NCBI RefSeq assembly: GCF_016862795.1
Contig: NZ_BONQ01000105.1
Location: 1 to 59,426, forward strand
Origin: Dactylosporangium siamense
GTDB lineage: Bacteria > Actinomycetota > Actinomycetes > Mycobacteriales > Micromonosporaceae
Length of the DNA stretch: 59,426 nt
Direction of reading: 5' to 3'
A program made the position numbers and the translations under genes. Shown here piece by piece: positions 29,498 to 37,848 of this stretch (its first letter is position 1; each line of letters opens with the position of its first letter). The notes beneath the pieces were generated by a model that was given only the letters and a program-made list of their open reading frames with translations, ran no database searches and was not told where the DNA came from.

Positions 29498-31759
29498 CTA
29501 CAACGTCGGGTGGACCGGCTTGCTCACGTTGAAGTCGGCGCGCAGCAGGTCCTCGTCGCGCGAGGAGGATCCGACGAGGAGTTCGAACGCGCCCGGCTCG
29601 ACGACCCGTACACCTGCCGCATTGACAAACGTGCATTCCGCCACGGGCACTTCGATGGCTACCGAGCGCCGCTCGCCGGGGGACAGGAACACCTGCGTGT
29701 AGGCCTTGAGCTCCTTGTCGGCCCAGGTCGCCGAGGTGACGGTGTCGCTGACGTAGGCCTGCACCGTCTCCAGGGCCGGCCGGGTGCCGGTGTTGTGCAG
29801 GGTGACGGTGGCCCGCAGCGTGTCCGCGGCGGTCACCTCGGGCTGCTCGATGTGCAGGTCGTCGTAGGCGACGGTGGTGTAGCTCAGGCCCTGCCCGAAC
29901 GCGAACGTCGGGCGCTGGGTCAGGTCGGCGTAGCGGCTGCCGTGCTGGCCGCGGACCTGGTTGTAGTACGTGGGCTGCTGGCCGGAGTGCTGCGCGAAGG
30001 AGATCGGCAGCCGGCCGGTCGGCTCGATGACGCCGAGCAGCAGCTCCGCGATCGCGCGGCCGCCGCGCATGCCCGGGTTGGCCGCGTAGATGATCGCGGC
30101 CGCGTTGAGCGCCGACGGCGGCAGGACGAGGGGCTTGGAGCTGATCAGGACGACCACGAGGGGCTTGCCGGTCGCGGCGAGCGCGTCGAGCAGGGCGATC
30201 TGGCCGCCGATGAGCTCCAGGGTGGCGGTCGACTTGCCCTCGCCGACGAGCTCGATGTGGTCGCCGACCACCGCGACCATGTAGTCGGCCTCCTCCGCCA
30301 GCGCGACCGCGGACGCGATCATCGCGGGGTCGGGGGCGCTGGGGTGCACGACGTGCGGGCGGGGCTGGCCGTCGGGGAAGAACTCGCCCTCCGGGTCCGG
30401 CCCGACCGTGAGGATGTCGGCGCCGCGGGCGGTCGTGACGGTCCAGCCCTCGGGGGCCACCAGGCGCAGGCCGTCCAGCACGGTCTCGGTCAGCTCGCGG
30501 GGGTGCCCGTCGGGCAGCCACTCGGTCTGGCCGGACGCGCCGGCCCAGTCGCCGAGCTGGGCGTGCTGGTCGTCGGCGTTGGGGCCGACGACGGCGACCG
30601 TCTTCGCGGCACCGGACATGGGCAGCGTGCCGTCGTTGCGCAGCAGCACCAGGCTGCGCCGGGCGATCTCGAGGTTGACCGCGGCGTGCGGGCCGGAGCC
30701 GATCACGGCGGCCTGGCGGTCCGGGTCGGGGTGGCGGGGCTGCTCGAACAGGCCGAGCTCGAACTTGAGCGTCAGCACCCGGCGCACGGCCTGGTCGATG
30801 TCGGCCTCGTCGAGCATGCCCTTGGCGACCGCGTCCTGGGCGCCCTCGAAGAAGCCCGGGGTGGTCATCACCATGTCGTTGCCGGCCTTGACGGCGGCCG
30901 CGGAGGCGGAGGCGTAGTCGACGTGGACCCGCTGCTCCCAGACCATCCGCCCGACGTTGTCCCAGTCGGTGACGAGGGTGCCGGTGTAGCCCCACTCGCC
31001 GCGCAGCACCTCGTCGAGCAGCCAGCTGTTGACGGTGATCGGCACGCCGTCCATCGACTGGTAGCCGAGCATGAACGTGCGGCAGCCCTCGCGGGCGACC
31101 CGCTCGAACGGCGGCAGGAACCAGGCGCGCAGCTTGCGCCGCGAGATGTCGGCCTCGCTGGCGTCGCGGCCGCCCTGCGTCTCGGAGTAGCCGGCGAAGT
31201 GCTTCGCGGTGGCCAGGATCGCGGTCGGGTCGGCCAGGCCGTCGCCCTGGTAGCCGCGGACCATCGCGGAGGCGAGCTCGCCGATGAGGAACGGGTCCTC
31301 GCCGAAGGTCTCGCTGACCCGGCCCCAGCGCAGGTCCCGGGCGATGCACAGGACCGGGGAGAAGGTCCAGTGGATGCCGGTGGCGGCGACCTCGACGGCG
31401 GTGACGCGGGCGACCTTCTCCACGAGGTCCGGGTCCCAGGAGGCGGCCATGCCGAGCTGGGTCGGGAAGATCGTCGCGCCGCTCCAGAAGGAGTGGCCGT
31501 GGATGCAGTCCTCGGCGACCAGCAGGGGGATCCGCAGGCGGGTCCGCTCCACCAGGGCGGTGGCCTCCAGGACCCGCTCCGGCGAGGCGTGCAGGATCGA
31601 GCCGGCGTGCATGTCCTCGACGAGGTGGCGGACGCCGTCGCGCGCGTTGAGCTGCAACATCTGCCCGACCTTTTCGGGCAGCGTCATGCGGGCGAGCAGG
31701 TCGGCGACGCGCTCGGCGACGGCGAGGGATGGGTCGAGGTAGGGCAGGGAGGCGGGCAC
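29498..31759 (-). CDS. glycoside hydrolase family 3 beta-glucosidase
   Basis: 753 aa from GTG 31759, with AAAGGAA seven to eight bases upstream. It has the complete GH3 layout: an N-terminal TIM barrel (residues 1-340) with AKHFAGYSETQGGRDA, and the catalytic Asp in TLVTDWDNVGRM (about D265); a C-terminal alpha/beta sandwich (VAVVGDHIELVGEGKS supplies the acid/base region); and an FnIII-like domain at the end (ATVTLHNTGTRPALETVQAY). There is no signal peptide, so it is cytoplasmic and would split imported oligosaccharides into monosaccharides. An inverted repeat resembling CebR-type operators lies upstream. Confidence 0.93.
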   Translation of the reverse strand: MPASLPYLDPSLAVAERVADLLARMTLPEKVGQMLQLNARDGVRHLVEDMHAGSILHASPERVLEATALVERTRLRIPLLVAEDCIHGHSFWSGATIFPTQLGMAASWDPDLVEKVARVTAVEVAATGIHWTFSPVLCIARDLRWGRVSETFGEDPFLIGELASAMVRGYQGDGLADPTAILATAKHFAGYSETQGGRDASEADISRRKLRAWFLPPFERVAREGCRTFMLGYQSMDGVPITVNSWLLDEVLRGEWGYTGTLVTDWDNVGRMVWEQRVHVDYASASAAAVKAGNDMVMTTPGFFEGAQDAVAKGMLDEADIDQAVRRVLTLKFELGLFEQPRHPDPDRQAAVIGSGPHAAVNLEIARRSLVLLRNDGTLPMSGAAKTVAVVGPNADDQHAQLGDWAGASGQTEWLPDGHPRELTETVLDGLRLVAPEGWTVTTARGADILTVGPDPEGEFFPDGQPRPHVVHPSAPDPAMIASAVALAEEADYMVAVVGDHIELVGEGKSTATLELIGGQIALLDALAATGKPLVVVLISSKPLVLPPSALNAAAIIYAANPGMRGGRAIAELLLGVIEPTGRLPISFAQHSGQQPTYYNQVRGQHGSRYADLTQRPTFAFGQGLSYTTVAYDDLHIEQPEVTAADTLRATVTLHNTGTRPALETVQAYVSDTVTSATWADKELKAYTQVFLSPGERRSVAIEVPVAECTFVNAAGVRVVEPGAFELLVGSSSRDEDLLRADFNVSKPVHPTL

Positions 31760-31799
31760 GGAGTTCCTTTCACACTGGTCCGCCCAGAACGATACGCGG

Positions 31800-31811
31800 G
31801 AGAGCGCTCTC
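31800..31811. promoter_or_regulatory. GAGAGCGCTCTC palindrome, LacI/CebR-like operator
   Basis: A perfect 12-bp palindrome lies 40 bases upstream of the GH3 start, within GGGAGAGCGCTCTCTGG. It is close to the cellobiose-repressor operator TGGGAGCGCTCCCA of actinomycetes (established), supporting sugar-controlled expression of the beta-glucosidase. Confidence 0.6.
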
Positions 31812-31894
31812 TGGAGAACCCCCTACCTCGGGGCATCACGCAGCGTGTCCTGGGTCACAATGCGTAGCGCGCCTACCTATGTAAGCATCGACGC

Positions 31895-33994
31895 ATGGGG
31901 AAGTCTGTCGCCGGGGCGATTTCGGGCCGCCGGATCAAGTACATCTTCGTGATCTTCTGGCTGGCCGTCGCGGCCTTCGCCGGTCCTCTCGCCGGCAAGC
32001 TGACCGATGTCGAGCGCAACGACGCCAAGTCGTGGCTGCCCGGTGGCGCCGAGTCCGTGCAGGTCATCGACGTGCAGTCGAGCTTCGCCTCACCCGATAC
32101 CGTCCCGGCCATCATCGTGTACGAGCGGTCGTCCGGGCTCACTGGTGACGACACCACCAAGATCAAGGCTGACGCCGCCGCGTTCGGCCGGCTCGCCGAA
32201 CTCGACGGCACCGTCACCGGCCCGATCCCGACGAAGGACGGCCAGGCCGCCCAGATCATCGTCCCGCTCAACCTCGGCGCCGACGGCTGGGCCAAGGCCG
32301 GCGCGCTCGCCGACCAGCTGCGGGACACCGCCACGCAGGGTGCCAACGGGCTCGCCGTGCACGTCACCGGCCCCGCCGGCACCGCCGCGGACTCCAGTGC
32401 GGCGTTCGAGGGCATCGACAGCAGCCTCCTGCTCGGCACGGTCGCCGTGGTCGTGGTGATCCTGCTCATCACGTACCGTAGCCCCCTGCTGTGGCTTCTG
32501 CCGGTGATCTCCTCGGGTGTCGCGCTCATCGCCGCGCAGGCCGTCATCTACCTGCTCGCCAAGCACGCCGACCTGGTCGTCAACGCGCAGAGTGCCGGCA
32601 TCCTCACGGTCCTGGTCTTCGGCGCCGGCACCGACTACGCCCTGCTGCTCATCGCGCGGTACCGGGAGGAACTCCGCCGGCACGACGACCGGCACGAGGC
32701 GATGGCCGAGGCGCTGCACCGCTCCGGGCCCGCGATCATCGCCAGCGCCGCCACCGTCGTGCTCGGCATGCTCTGCCTGTTCTTCGCCGAGACCAACTCG
32801 ACCAAGGGCCTCGGCCCGGTCGCCGCGATCGGCATCGCGGTCGGCCTCGCCGTCATGCTCACCCTGCTGCCGGTGCTGCTGACCATCTGCGGCCGGTGGA
32901 TCTTCTGGCCGCTGCGCCCGAAGGTCGGCTCGGCCGAACCGACCGCGACCGGCCTCTGGGCCCGCGTCGGCGACCGCATCGCCCGCCGCCCCCGCAGCGT
33001 GTGGGTCGCCACCGCGCTGATCCTCGCCGTCGCGACCGTCGGCGTCGTCCAGCTCGACGCGACCGGTCTCACCAACAAGGAGTCGTTCCGCAGCACCCAG
33101 GACTCCATCGTCGGCGAGGAGGTCCTGGCCCGGCACGGCGCCGGCGCCGCCGGCAGCCCCGTCGCCGTCGTCAGCACGGCCGGTGCCGCCGCCGCGACCA
33201 GGGCCGCGTTCGCCGGGGTGCCCGGCATCGACCCGGCGTCGATCAGCGAGCCGGCGATCAAGGGCGACTACGCCTATATGACCGGCGACCTCGTCGACCA
33301 GGCCGACAGCCAGGCGGCCTACGACACCGTGGACCGGGTCCGGGCGGCCGTGCACGCCGTGCCCGGCGCCGCCGCGAAGGTCGGCGGCACCACCGCGATC
33401 AACCTCGACGTCCAGCGCGCCGCGAAGCGCGACCGCAACCTGATCATCCCGATCGTGCTCGCGGTCGTGCTGCTGATCCTCATCCTGCTGCTGCGCTCGG
33501 TGCTGGCGCCGGTCATCCTCATCGCGACCGTCGTGCTGTCCTTCGGCGCCGCGCTCGGCGTCAGCGCGCTGGTCTTCCGCCACGTCTTCGGCTTCGGGGG
33601 CGCCGACTCGTCGCTGCCGCTGTTCGTCTTCGTGTTCCTGGTCGCGCTCGGGATCGACTACAACATCTTCCTCATGACCCGGGTGCGCGAGGAGGCGGTC
33701 AAACACGGCACCCGGCGCGCCGCCCTGGTCGGGTTGTCGGCCACCGGGGGCGTCATCACCTCGGCCGGCCTGGTCCTCGCGGGCACATTCGCGGTCCTCG
33801 CCACGCTGCCCCTCACCGCGTTCGCCGAGATCGGTTTCGCGGTGGCGTTCGGTGTGCTGCTCGACACGATCATCGTGCGGTCCGTGCTCGTCACGGCGTT
33901 GAATCTCGACGTCGGTGAACGCATGTGGTGGCCCAGCGCTCTCGGCCGGACCACCGGGCCGTCGGTCCTGGAGAAGGACCGGGTGGCCGCCTAG
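31895..33994 (+). CDS. MMPL-family transporter
   Basis: 699 aa from ATG 31895. Two repeats, each with one N-terminal helix, an extracytoplasmic loop of about 130 residues and five clustered helices (residues ~10-30, 170-330; 365-385, 510-670). MMPL signatures are VFGAGTDYALLLIARYREEL in the first half and VALGIDYNIFLMTRVREEA in the second, holding the Asp-Tyr pairs of the proton relay. These RND-superfamily pumps export lipids or drugs; the cargo is unknown. It is divergent from the GH3 gene, and its stop overlaps the small ORF on the other strand. Confidence 0.92.
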   Translation: MGKSVAGAISGRRIKYIFVIFWLAVAAFAGPLAGKLTDVERNDAKSWLPGGAESVQVIDVQSSFASPDTVPAIIVYERSSGLTGDDTTKIKADAAAFGRLAELDGTVTGPIPTKDGQAAQIIVPLNLGADGWAKAGALADQLRDTATQGANGLAVHVTGPAGTAADSSAAFEGIDSSLLLGTVAVVVVILLITYRSPLLWLLPVISSGVALIAAQAVIYLLAKHADLVVNAQSAGILTVLVFGAGTDYALLLIARYREELRRHDDRHEAMAEALHRSGPAIIASAATVVLGMLCLFFAETNSTKGLGPVAAIGIAVGLAVMLTLLPVLLTICGRWIFWPLRPKVGSAEPTATGLWARVGDRIARRPRSVWVATALILAVATVGVVQLDATGLTNKESFRSTQDSIVGEEVLARHGAGAAGSPVAVVSTAGAAAATRAAFAGVPGIDPASISEPAIKGDYAYMTGDLVDQADSQAAYDTVDRVRAAVHAVPGAAAKVGGTTAINLDVQRAAKRDRNLIIPIVLAVVLLILILLLRSVLAPVILIATVVLSFGAALGVSALVFRHVFGFGGADSSLPLFVFVFLVALGIDYNIFLMTRVREEAVKHGTRRAALVGLSATGGVITSAGLVLAGTFAVLATLPLTAFAEIGFAVAFGVLLDTIIVRSVLVTALNLDVGERMWWPSALGRTTGPSVLEKDRVAA

Positions 33995-34104
33995 AGGATC
34001 GGGCGCCCGTCGCGGTACGGACCGCTGACGTGCTCCTCCTCGACAATCAGCAGATCCTCGTCGTGCTCGAACTCGCGGTACTCACGTTCGTCATGCGACA
34101 GCAT
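33991..34104 (-). CDS. small acidic protein, 37 aa, unrecognised
   Basis: ATG 34104 is preceded by a perfect GGGAGG (34110-34115) five bases upstream. The frame runs 37 codons to a TAG at 33991, overlapping the last codon of the MMPL gene on the opposite strand. It contains HDEREYREFEHDEDLLIVEE and ends PYRDGRPIL. Eighteen of 37 residues are charged, mostly acidic. Ribosome-binding site, coding bias and intergenic position support translation. Function unknown. Confidence 0.55.
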   Translation of the reverse strand: MLSHDEREYREFEHDEDLLIVEEEHVSGPYRDGRPIL

Positions 34105-34140
34105 GCGTGCCTCCCATTCGTTGCGGCAGCACTGGTACCC

Positions 34141-34866
34141 ATGTCCGGAAACAAGCAAACTGTGTCGAATGCCTCAGTCGATAGACTCATGGCCATGTTC
34201 GAGGTGGATCCCGGCCTGTATCCCGATGTGGCACCGGCGGGATCCCTCGCCGCGGCGTTGCAGGTCGCCTGCGCCGCGGCGGGGGTGCCGCTGCGGCCCG
34301 GGCCGGACCCGGCGCCGGGCTGGGCGGGCAGCGGCGCCAGGGTCTTCAACGGCTCGTTCCTGGCGACGGTGCTGCTCGACCTGGAGGAACGGGCGTTCCG
34401 GATGGAGTTCCGGGACGGTGCGACGCTCGTCGCGCACGCGTCCACCACCGAGCTGGCCACCGTGGTCGCCGGCCTGCGCGCCTGGATCCTCGGGACGCGG
34501 CTGGAGGAGCTCGCCACCGTCGTGCCGGCGGTGTCTCAGGGTGCGGCTGCGGCGACCCACGGCCGCGGCTCGATCGTCGAGCACTCGTGGCGGCGCTACC
34601 TGGAGGCGGGACCGCAACACCTGCTGCCGTTGCTCGCGGCTGCGGGCCGGGAACCGCAGATCCGGTCGCTGATGCCGTACCAGACCAACCGCGGGATGGT
34701 GTTCCACCGGACTGTCGGGTATCCGCCCAGCGCCGACAACATCTCCGTCGTCGTTGTGGATGGCGGCTACCAGGTCGAGGACTGGAACGGCGCCGATCTC
34801 GGCACCGCCGACGCGGACGGTGCCGTGGCGCTGATGGTGGATGCGCTGCGGGCCCGCTCCACTTGA
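34141..34866 (+). CDS. DUF6193-family protein
   Basis: 241 aa from ATG 34141; ATGs at 34189 and 34195 are also possible, and none has a good ribosome-binding site. The C-terminal third has the DUF6193 pattern: LMPYQTNRGMVFHRTVGYPP, a short beta region and LGTADADGAVALMVDALR. The N-terminal part starts with DPGLYPDVAPAGSLAAAL, where family members usually begin, so the shorter starts deserve weight. The family is linked by annotation to natural-product regions, without known activity. Confidence 0.7.
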   Translation: MSGNKQTVSNASVDRLMAMFEVDPGLYPDVAPAGSLAAALQVACAAAGVPLRPGPDPAPGWAGSGARVFNGSFLATVLLDLEERAFRMEFRDGATLVAHASTTELATVVAGLRAWILGTRLEELATVVPAVSQGAAAATHGRGSIVEHSWRRYLEAGPQHLLPLLAAAGREPQIRSLMPYQTNRGMVFHRTVGYPPSADNISVVVVDGGYQVEDWNGADLGTADADGAVALMVDALRARST

Positions 34867-34882
34867 TCATACGATCGACAGC

Positions 34883-35302
34883 GTGCTGGCAGCGTTGCTC
34901 GCCGAGATCGACCGGCAGGGTGGATACGACGCGGGGGTCGGACCCGAGCCGGTCGTCGGGCTGGAGCTCTTCTTCGACGGCAACGACGCATACGGGTCGA
35001 TCGGCTGCAACCTGATCGAGCATCCCGGGCCGGCCACGTTCTACCGCGTCCTGCGCGCGGTGCGGGACCGTCCCGACGTGCACGGCGTCTGGGTGGGCAT
35101 CAGTGAGCTCACATTCCCGGACGAGTGGCCCTTCAGCGACCACGTCTACGTGGTGACGACCGCGTCGGCGGAAGCGGTCGCCGCGTGGGCGGCGTCGCTG
35201 TCCCCGGACGAGCCCGGCTACGGCTGGTGGGGCAGCGGGCCGCCGCTGCGGCCGATCGAGGTCCCGGCCGGCGCCCACGTGGTGACGCTCTGGTGGGACT
35301 GA
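34883..35302 (+). CDS. conserved hypothetical protein
   Basis: 139 aa from GTG 34883; an ATG at 34841 inside the preceding gene would add 14 residues. It is a compact soluble protein, Trp-rich at the end (YGWWGSGPP, VTLWWD), with LELFFDGNDAYGSIGCNL and VWVGISELTF. It looks like a single alpha/beta domain of the kind found in immunity or polymorphic-toxin accessory proteins, but I recognise no family. It sits 16 bp after the DUF6193 gene. Confidence 0.65.
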   Translation: MLAALLAEIDRQGGYDAGVGPEPVVGLELFFDGNDAYGSIGCNLIEHPGPATFYRVLRAVRDRPDVHGVWVGISELTFPDEWPFSDHVYVVTTASAEAVAAWAASLSPDEPGYGWWGSGPPLRPIEVPAGAHVVTLWWD

Positions 35303-35328
35303 CTCAGGAGTTGCGCTGCCGCTGGTAG

Positions 35329-35745
35329 TGGCAGGCCATCCCCGGCCGCGACGAGGGCCTCCTCACCGGGGACACCCTGGAGTGGCTCGCCGGCACCCTC
35401 GCCGAGCTGGGCGGCGATACCCCGGCGCTGATCGCGTTCCACCACCCACCGGTGCCGCTGCACCACCCACTGCCCGATTCGATGTCGCTGCAGCAGGTGT
35501 ACGAGTACGCGGCGCTCCTCGACGCGCACCCGAACGTGATCGCGACCCTGGCCGGGCACGCGCACACGGCCGCGGTGTCAACCTTCGCCGGCCGGCCGCT
35601 GCTGGTGGCGCCCGGGGTCACCTGGACCCTGCGGCTGCCATGGGAGAGCGACCGGCTGGCGGACCTCGACGCGCCGCCCGCGCTGGCGTACCACATCCTC
35701 GACGACGACCGGAACCTCGTCACGCACTACCGCGTCGTGCGCTGA
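35329..35745 (+). pseudogene. metallophosphoesterase (calcineurin-like), 5'-truncated remnant
   Basis: In frame from 35329 the translation reads QAIPGRDEGLLTGDTLEWL, LIAFHHPPVPLHHPLPDSM, LAGHAHTAA and LVAPGVTWTL. This is the C-terminal half of a calcineurin-like phosphoesterase (GHxH metal motif present as GHAHTA). The first ~150 residues, holding the DxH and GDxxD metal ligands, are absent, and a TAG at 35326-35328 closes the frame upstream. The ORF from ATG 35452 (97 aa) could still be translated but cannot form the active site. The break abuts the end of the preceding gene, suggesting a deletion. Confidence 0.75.
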
Positions 35746-36347
35746 TGCCCACGCCCGCCGTCGCCGGTTTCGTGGTGGCGATCCTGCCGCTGATCGTCAT
35801 GCCCGGCGCCAGCCTGACCCTGCTCACCCACCGGGTCGCCCGCGACGGCGCCCGGCGGGCGGTGCCCGTCATCCTCGGCACCGTCACCGGCCTGTACCTC
35901 CACGCCACCCTCGCCGCCGCCGGCCTGTCCGCGCTGGTGATGCGCTCCAGCGAGCTGTTCACCGCGGTCCGGCTCGGCGGCGCCGCCTATCTGATCGGGC
36001 TCGGCATCTGGACCTGGCGGTCGCGCCCGCCCGCGGCTTTGGCTTCGGCTTCGTTACAGTCAGCCGGCCCGCCGCAGCCCGCGTATCAGCAGGCGTTGCT
36101 CGGCAACGTGCTCAACCCGAAGGCCGCGGCCATCGTCCTGACCCTGGTGCCGCAGTTCATCGACCCGCACGCGGCGGTCGTCCCGCAGATCTTCGTCCTC
36201 GCCACCGCGCAGGCCACGCTGATCACCATCTGGCTGCTCGGCTGGACCGTGCTGATCGGCCGCGCCCGCCCGCCGTCGTTCCCGGTGGTGCAGCGGGTCG
36301 CCGGGGCGGTCCTCGTCGCCCTCGGCGTCCGCGCCGCGGTGGCGTGA
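35745..36347 (+). CDS. LysE/RhtB-family amino-acid exporter
   Basis: 200 aa; the ATG overlaps the stop of the phosphoesterase remnant (TGATG). Five to six membrane helices, opening with AGFVVAILPLIVMPGASLTL (family: PGP near residue 20, here PGA). Mid-protein GGAAYLIGLGIWTWRS and LLGNVLNPKAAAIVLTLVPQ (NPK is diagnostic). It would export an amino acid or derivative across the cytoplasmic membrane. Confidence 0.88.
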   Translation: MPTPAVAGFVVAILPLIVMPGASLTLLTHRVARDGARRAVPVILGTVTGLYLHATLAAAGLSALVMRSSELFTAVRLGGAAYLIGLGIWTWRSRPPAALASASLQSAGPPQPAYQQALLGNVLNPKAAAIVLTLVPQFIDPHAAVVPQIFVLATAQATLITIWLLGWTVLIGRARPPSFPVVQRVAGAVLVALGVRAAVA

Positions 36348-36360
36348 GGCTGAGCGGGGC

Positions 36361-36960
36361 TTATCGGATCCGGTCGTAGACGAGCGCCAGGGTGCCGTGC
36401 TCACCGGCGGTCTGGCTGGTGAGGGTCCACTGCCCGGTGGGCAGGCCGTCGTCGAAGAGGCGCGGCCCGCCGCCGAGGAACACCGGGAAGATGTTCAGCG
36501 CCAGCCGGTCCACCTGGTCGGCGGCGAGGAGCGCCTTGATGACGCTCGCGCTGGACAGCACGAGGATGTCGCCGCCCTCGGTCGCCTTGAGATCCGCGAC
36601 CACCTCGGCGGTCGGCTTGTCGACGACCGTGGTGCGCTCCCACGGTGTCGCGCCGAGGGTCGAGGACAGGACCACCTTGTCGGTGTCGACGAGCCACTGC
36701 GCGAACGCCTGGTCCCGTGGGTCGGCGCCCTCCATGCCGATGACGGTCGGCCAGAACCCGAGGAAACCCTCGGCGTTGACCCGGCCGAGCAGCGCCGTCG
36801 TGGCCGGCTGCCACAGGCTCGTCAGGTGGTCCCGGGCGACGTCGGTGATGGCGTACGGCATCACCCAGCGCATGTCCACGGGGTTCTCCGGCGCCGCGTA
36901 GCGGCCGTCGAGGGAGAGGCTCATGTTGGTGACGACCCTGCGGCCACTGTGCTCGGTCAT
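36361..36960 (-). CDS. dihydrofolate-reductase-like (RibD C-terminal) protein
   Basis: 199 aa from ATG 36960, overlapping the stop of the ArsR-SRPBCC gene (ATGA). The fold signature is VTNMSLSLDGRYAAPENPVD at the N-terminus, LLGRVNAEGF in the middle and ILVLSSASVIKALLAADQVD / FPVFLGGGPRLF near the end. It belongs to the YwjB/YyaP type of DHFR-like proteins, whose substrate is generally unknown. It is co-transcribed with an ArsR-SRPBCC regulator, as commonly seen. Confidence 0.88.
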   Translation of the reverse strand: MTEHSGRRVVTNMSLSLDGRYAAPENPVDMRWVMPYAITDVARDHLTSLWQPATTALLGRVNAEGFLGFWPTVIGMEGADPRDQAFAQWLVDTDKVVLSSTLGATPWERTTVVDKPTAEVVADLKATEGGDILVLSSASVIKALLAADQVDRLALNIFPVFLGGGPRLFDDGLPTGQWTLTSQTAGEHGTLALVYDRIR

Positions 36961-37802
36961 TTCGCGCTCCTGGTCTCGGTGTTCATTGGGTACGCGGCCA
37001 CGGCCGCGACGAGCTTGTCGAGGCTCTGGCCGAAGCCGAGCTCGATCCCCGCGATGAAGTCGGCGGAGTCGATCGTGCTGTCGGTGATGCGGTACAGGAC
37101 GTCGAGCCCCGTGCCCGCGCCGCTGGGCCGCAGGTGCAGGTCCACGTGGGAGGTGAAGGCGGCCGCGCCGCCGGGCAGCAGCGGCGAGTTGTGGTACTGA
37201 AGGCGCTCGCCGGGACGCACGTCGTCGACGACGCCCTCCGCACGCCCGACGACCAGGTCGGAGCCGTCGGCGTCCTCGACGTCGCGGTACTCCAGGACGA
37301 CCCGCCCGCCGGGGCGCGCCTCGAAGACGAGCTCGGAGACCCGCAGATCGTCCGGCGTCCACCAGCGGGCGAGCAGCTCGGGCTCGGTCAGGTGCCGCCA
37401 GACGAGCTCCGGGCTGCCGGTCAGGTCCCGGTGGAACGTGAACGACCGGCCGTCGGCCCACCCCTCCTCGTCGGCGGCGAGCCGCTCCGCCTGGACGGTG
37501 CGCCCGTGCCGCTCGAACGCCTCGTTCGGCCCGCCGGCCCGCTCGGCGGCGTCGGCGAGCCGGACCAGCTCCATGGCGAGGTCCCGCAGCGGGCCGGGCC
37601 GCAGCGCGTAGACGCGGCGCTGGCCGACCCGCTCGGCGGTGACGACCTCGGCGCGCTCGAGGGTCTGCAGGTGCTTCGTCGTCTGCGGCTGGCGCGCCCC
37701 GGTGAGCTGAGCGAGGACACCGACCGAGCGGGGGCGCTCGGCCAGCAGCGCGACGAGCCGCCACCGGGCCGGGTCCGCCAGAGCGGTGAGCAGTACGTCC
37801 AT
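36957..37802 (-). CDS. ArsR-type HTH fused to SRPBCC (AHSA1-like) domain
   Basis: 281 aa from ATG 37802. Residues 1-90 form an ArsR winged helix (ALADPARWRLVALLAERPRS, QPQTTKHLQTLERAEVV) without the metal-binding Cys motif. Residues ~115-270 are an AHSA1/START ligand-binding domain (LTEPELLARWWTPDDLRVS, GGRVVLEYRDVED). It is probably a small-molecule-responsive repressor controlling itself and the DHFR-like gene. The -10 ends seven bases before the ATG, so the message is likely leaderless. The -10 and -35 each lie inside a GGAA-type palindrome. Confidence 0.88.
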   Translation of the reverse strand: MDVLLTALADPARWRLVALLAERPRSVGVLAQLTGARQPQTTKHLQTLERAEVVTAERVGQRRVYALRPGPLRDLAMELVRLADAAERAGGPNEAFERHGRTVQAERLAADEEGWADGRSFTFHRDLTGSPELVWRHLTEPELLARWWTPDDLRVSELVFEARPGGRVVLEYRDVEDADGSDLVVGRAEGVVDDVRPGERLQYHNSPLLPGGAAAFTSHVDLHLRPSGAGTGLDVLYRITDSTIDSADFIAGIELGFGQSLDKLVAAVAAYPMNTETRSAK

Positions 37803-37806
37803 GCCA

Positions 37807-37844
37807 GGAAGTATGCTTCCAAAAGAATATTCCTGTCAAGGAAT
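37807..37844 (-). promoter_or_regulatory. promoter with two operators for the ArsR-SRPBCC operon
   Basis: On the minus strand TTGACA (37834-37839) is spaced 18 bp from CATACT (37810-37815). The -35 sits in ATTCC-N6-GGAAT (37829-37844); the -10 sits in GGAAG-N4-CTTCC (37807-37820). Similar half-sites on both core elements fit autorepression. Confidence 0.7.
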
Positions 37845-37848
37845 AACT

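Noticed and set aside
29510-31867. 785-codon plus-strand ORF
   Set aside because: Antisense of the GH3 gene, low-complexity translation, no start or ribosome-binding site.
36043-36060. GGCTTC short repeats inside the LysE gene
   Set aside because: Ala/Ser codon repetition in a loop, too short to be a meaningful repeat.
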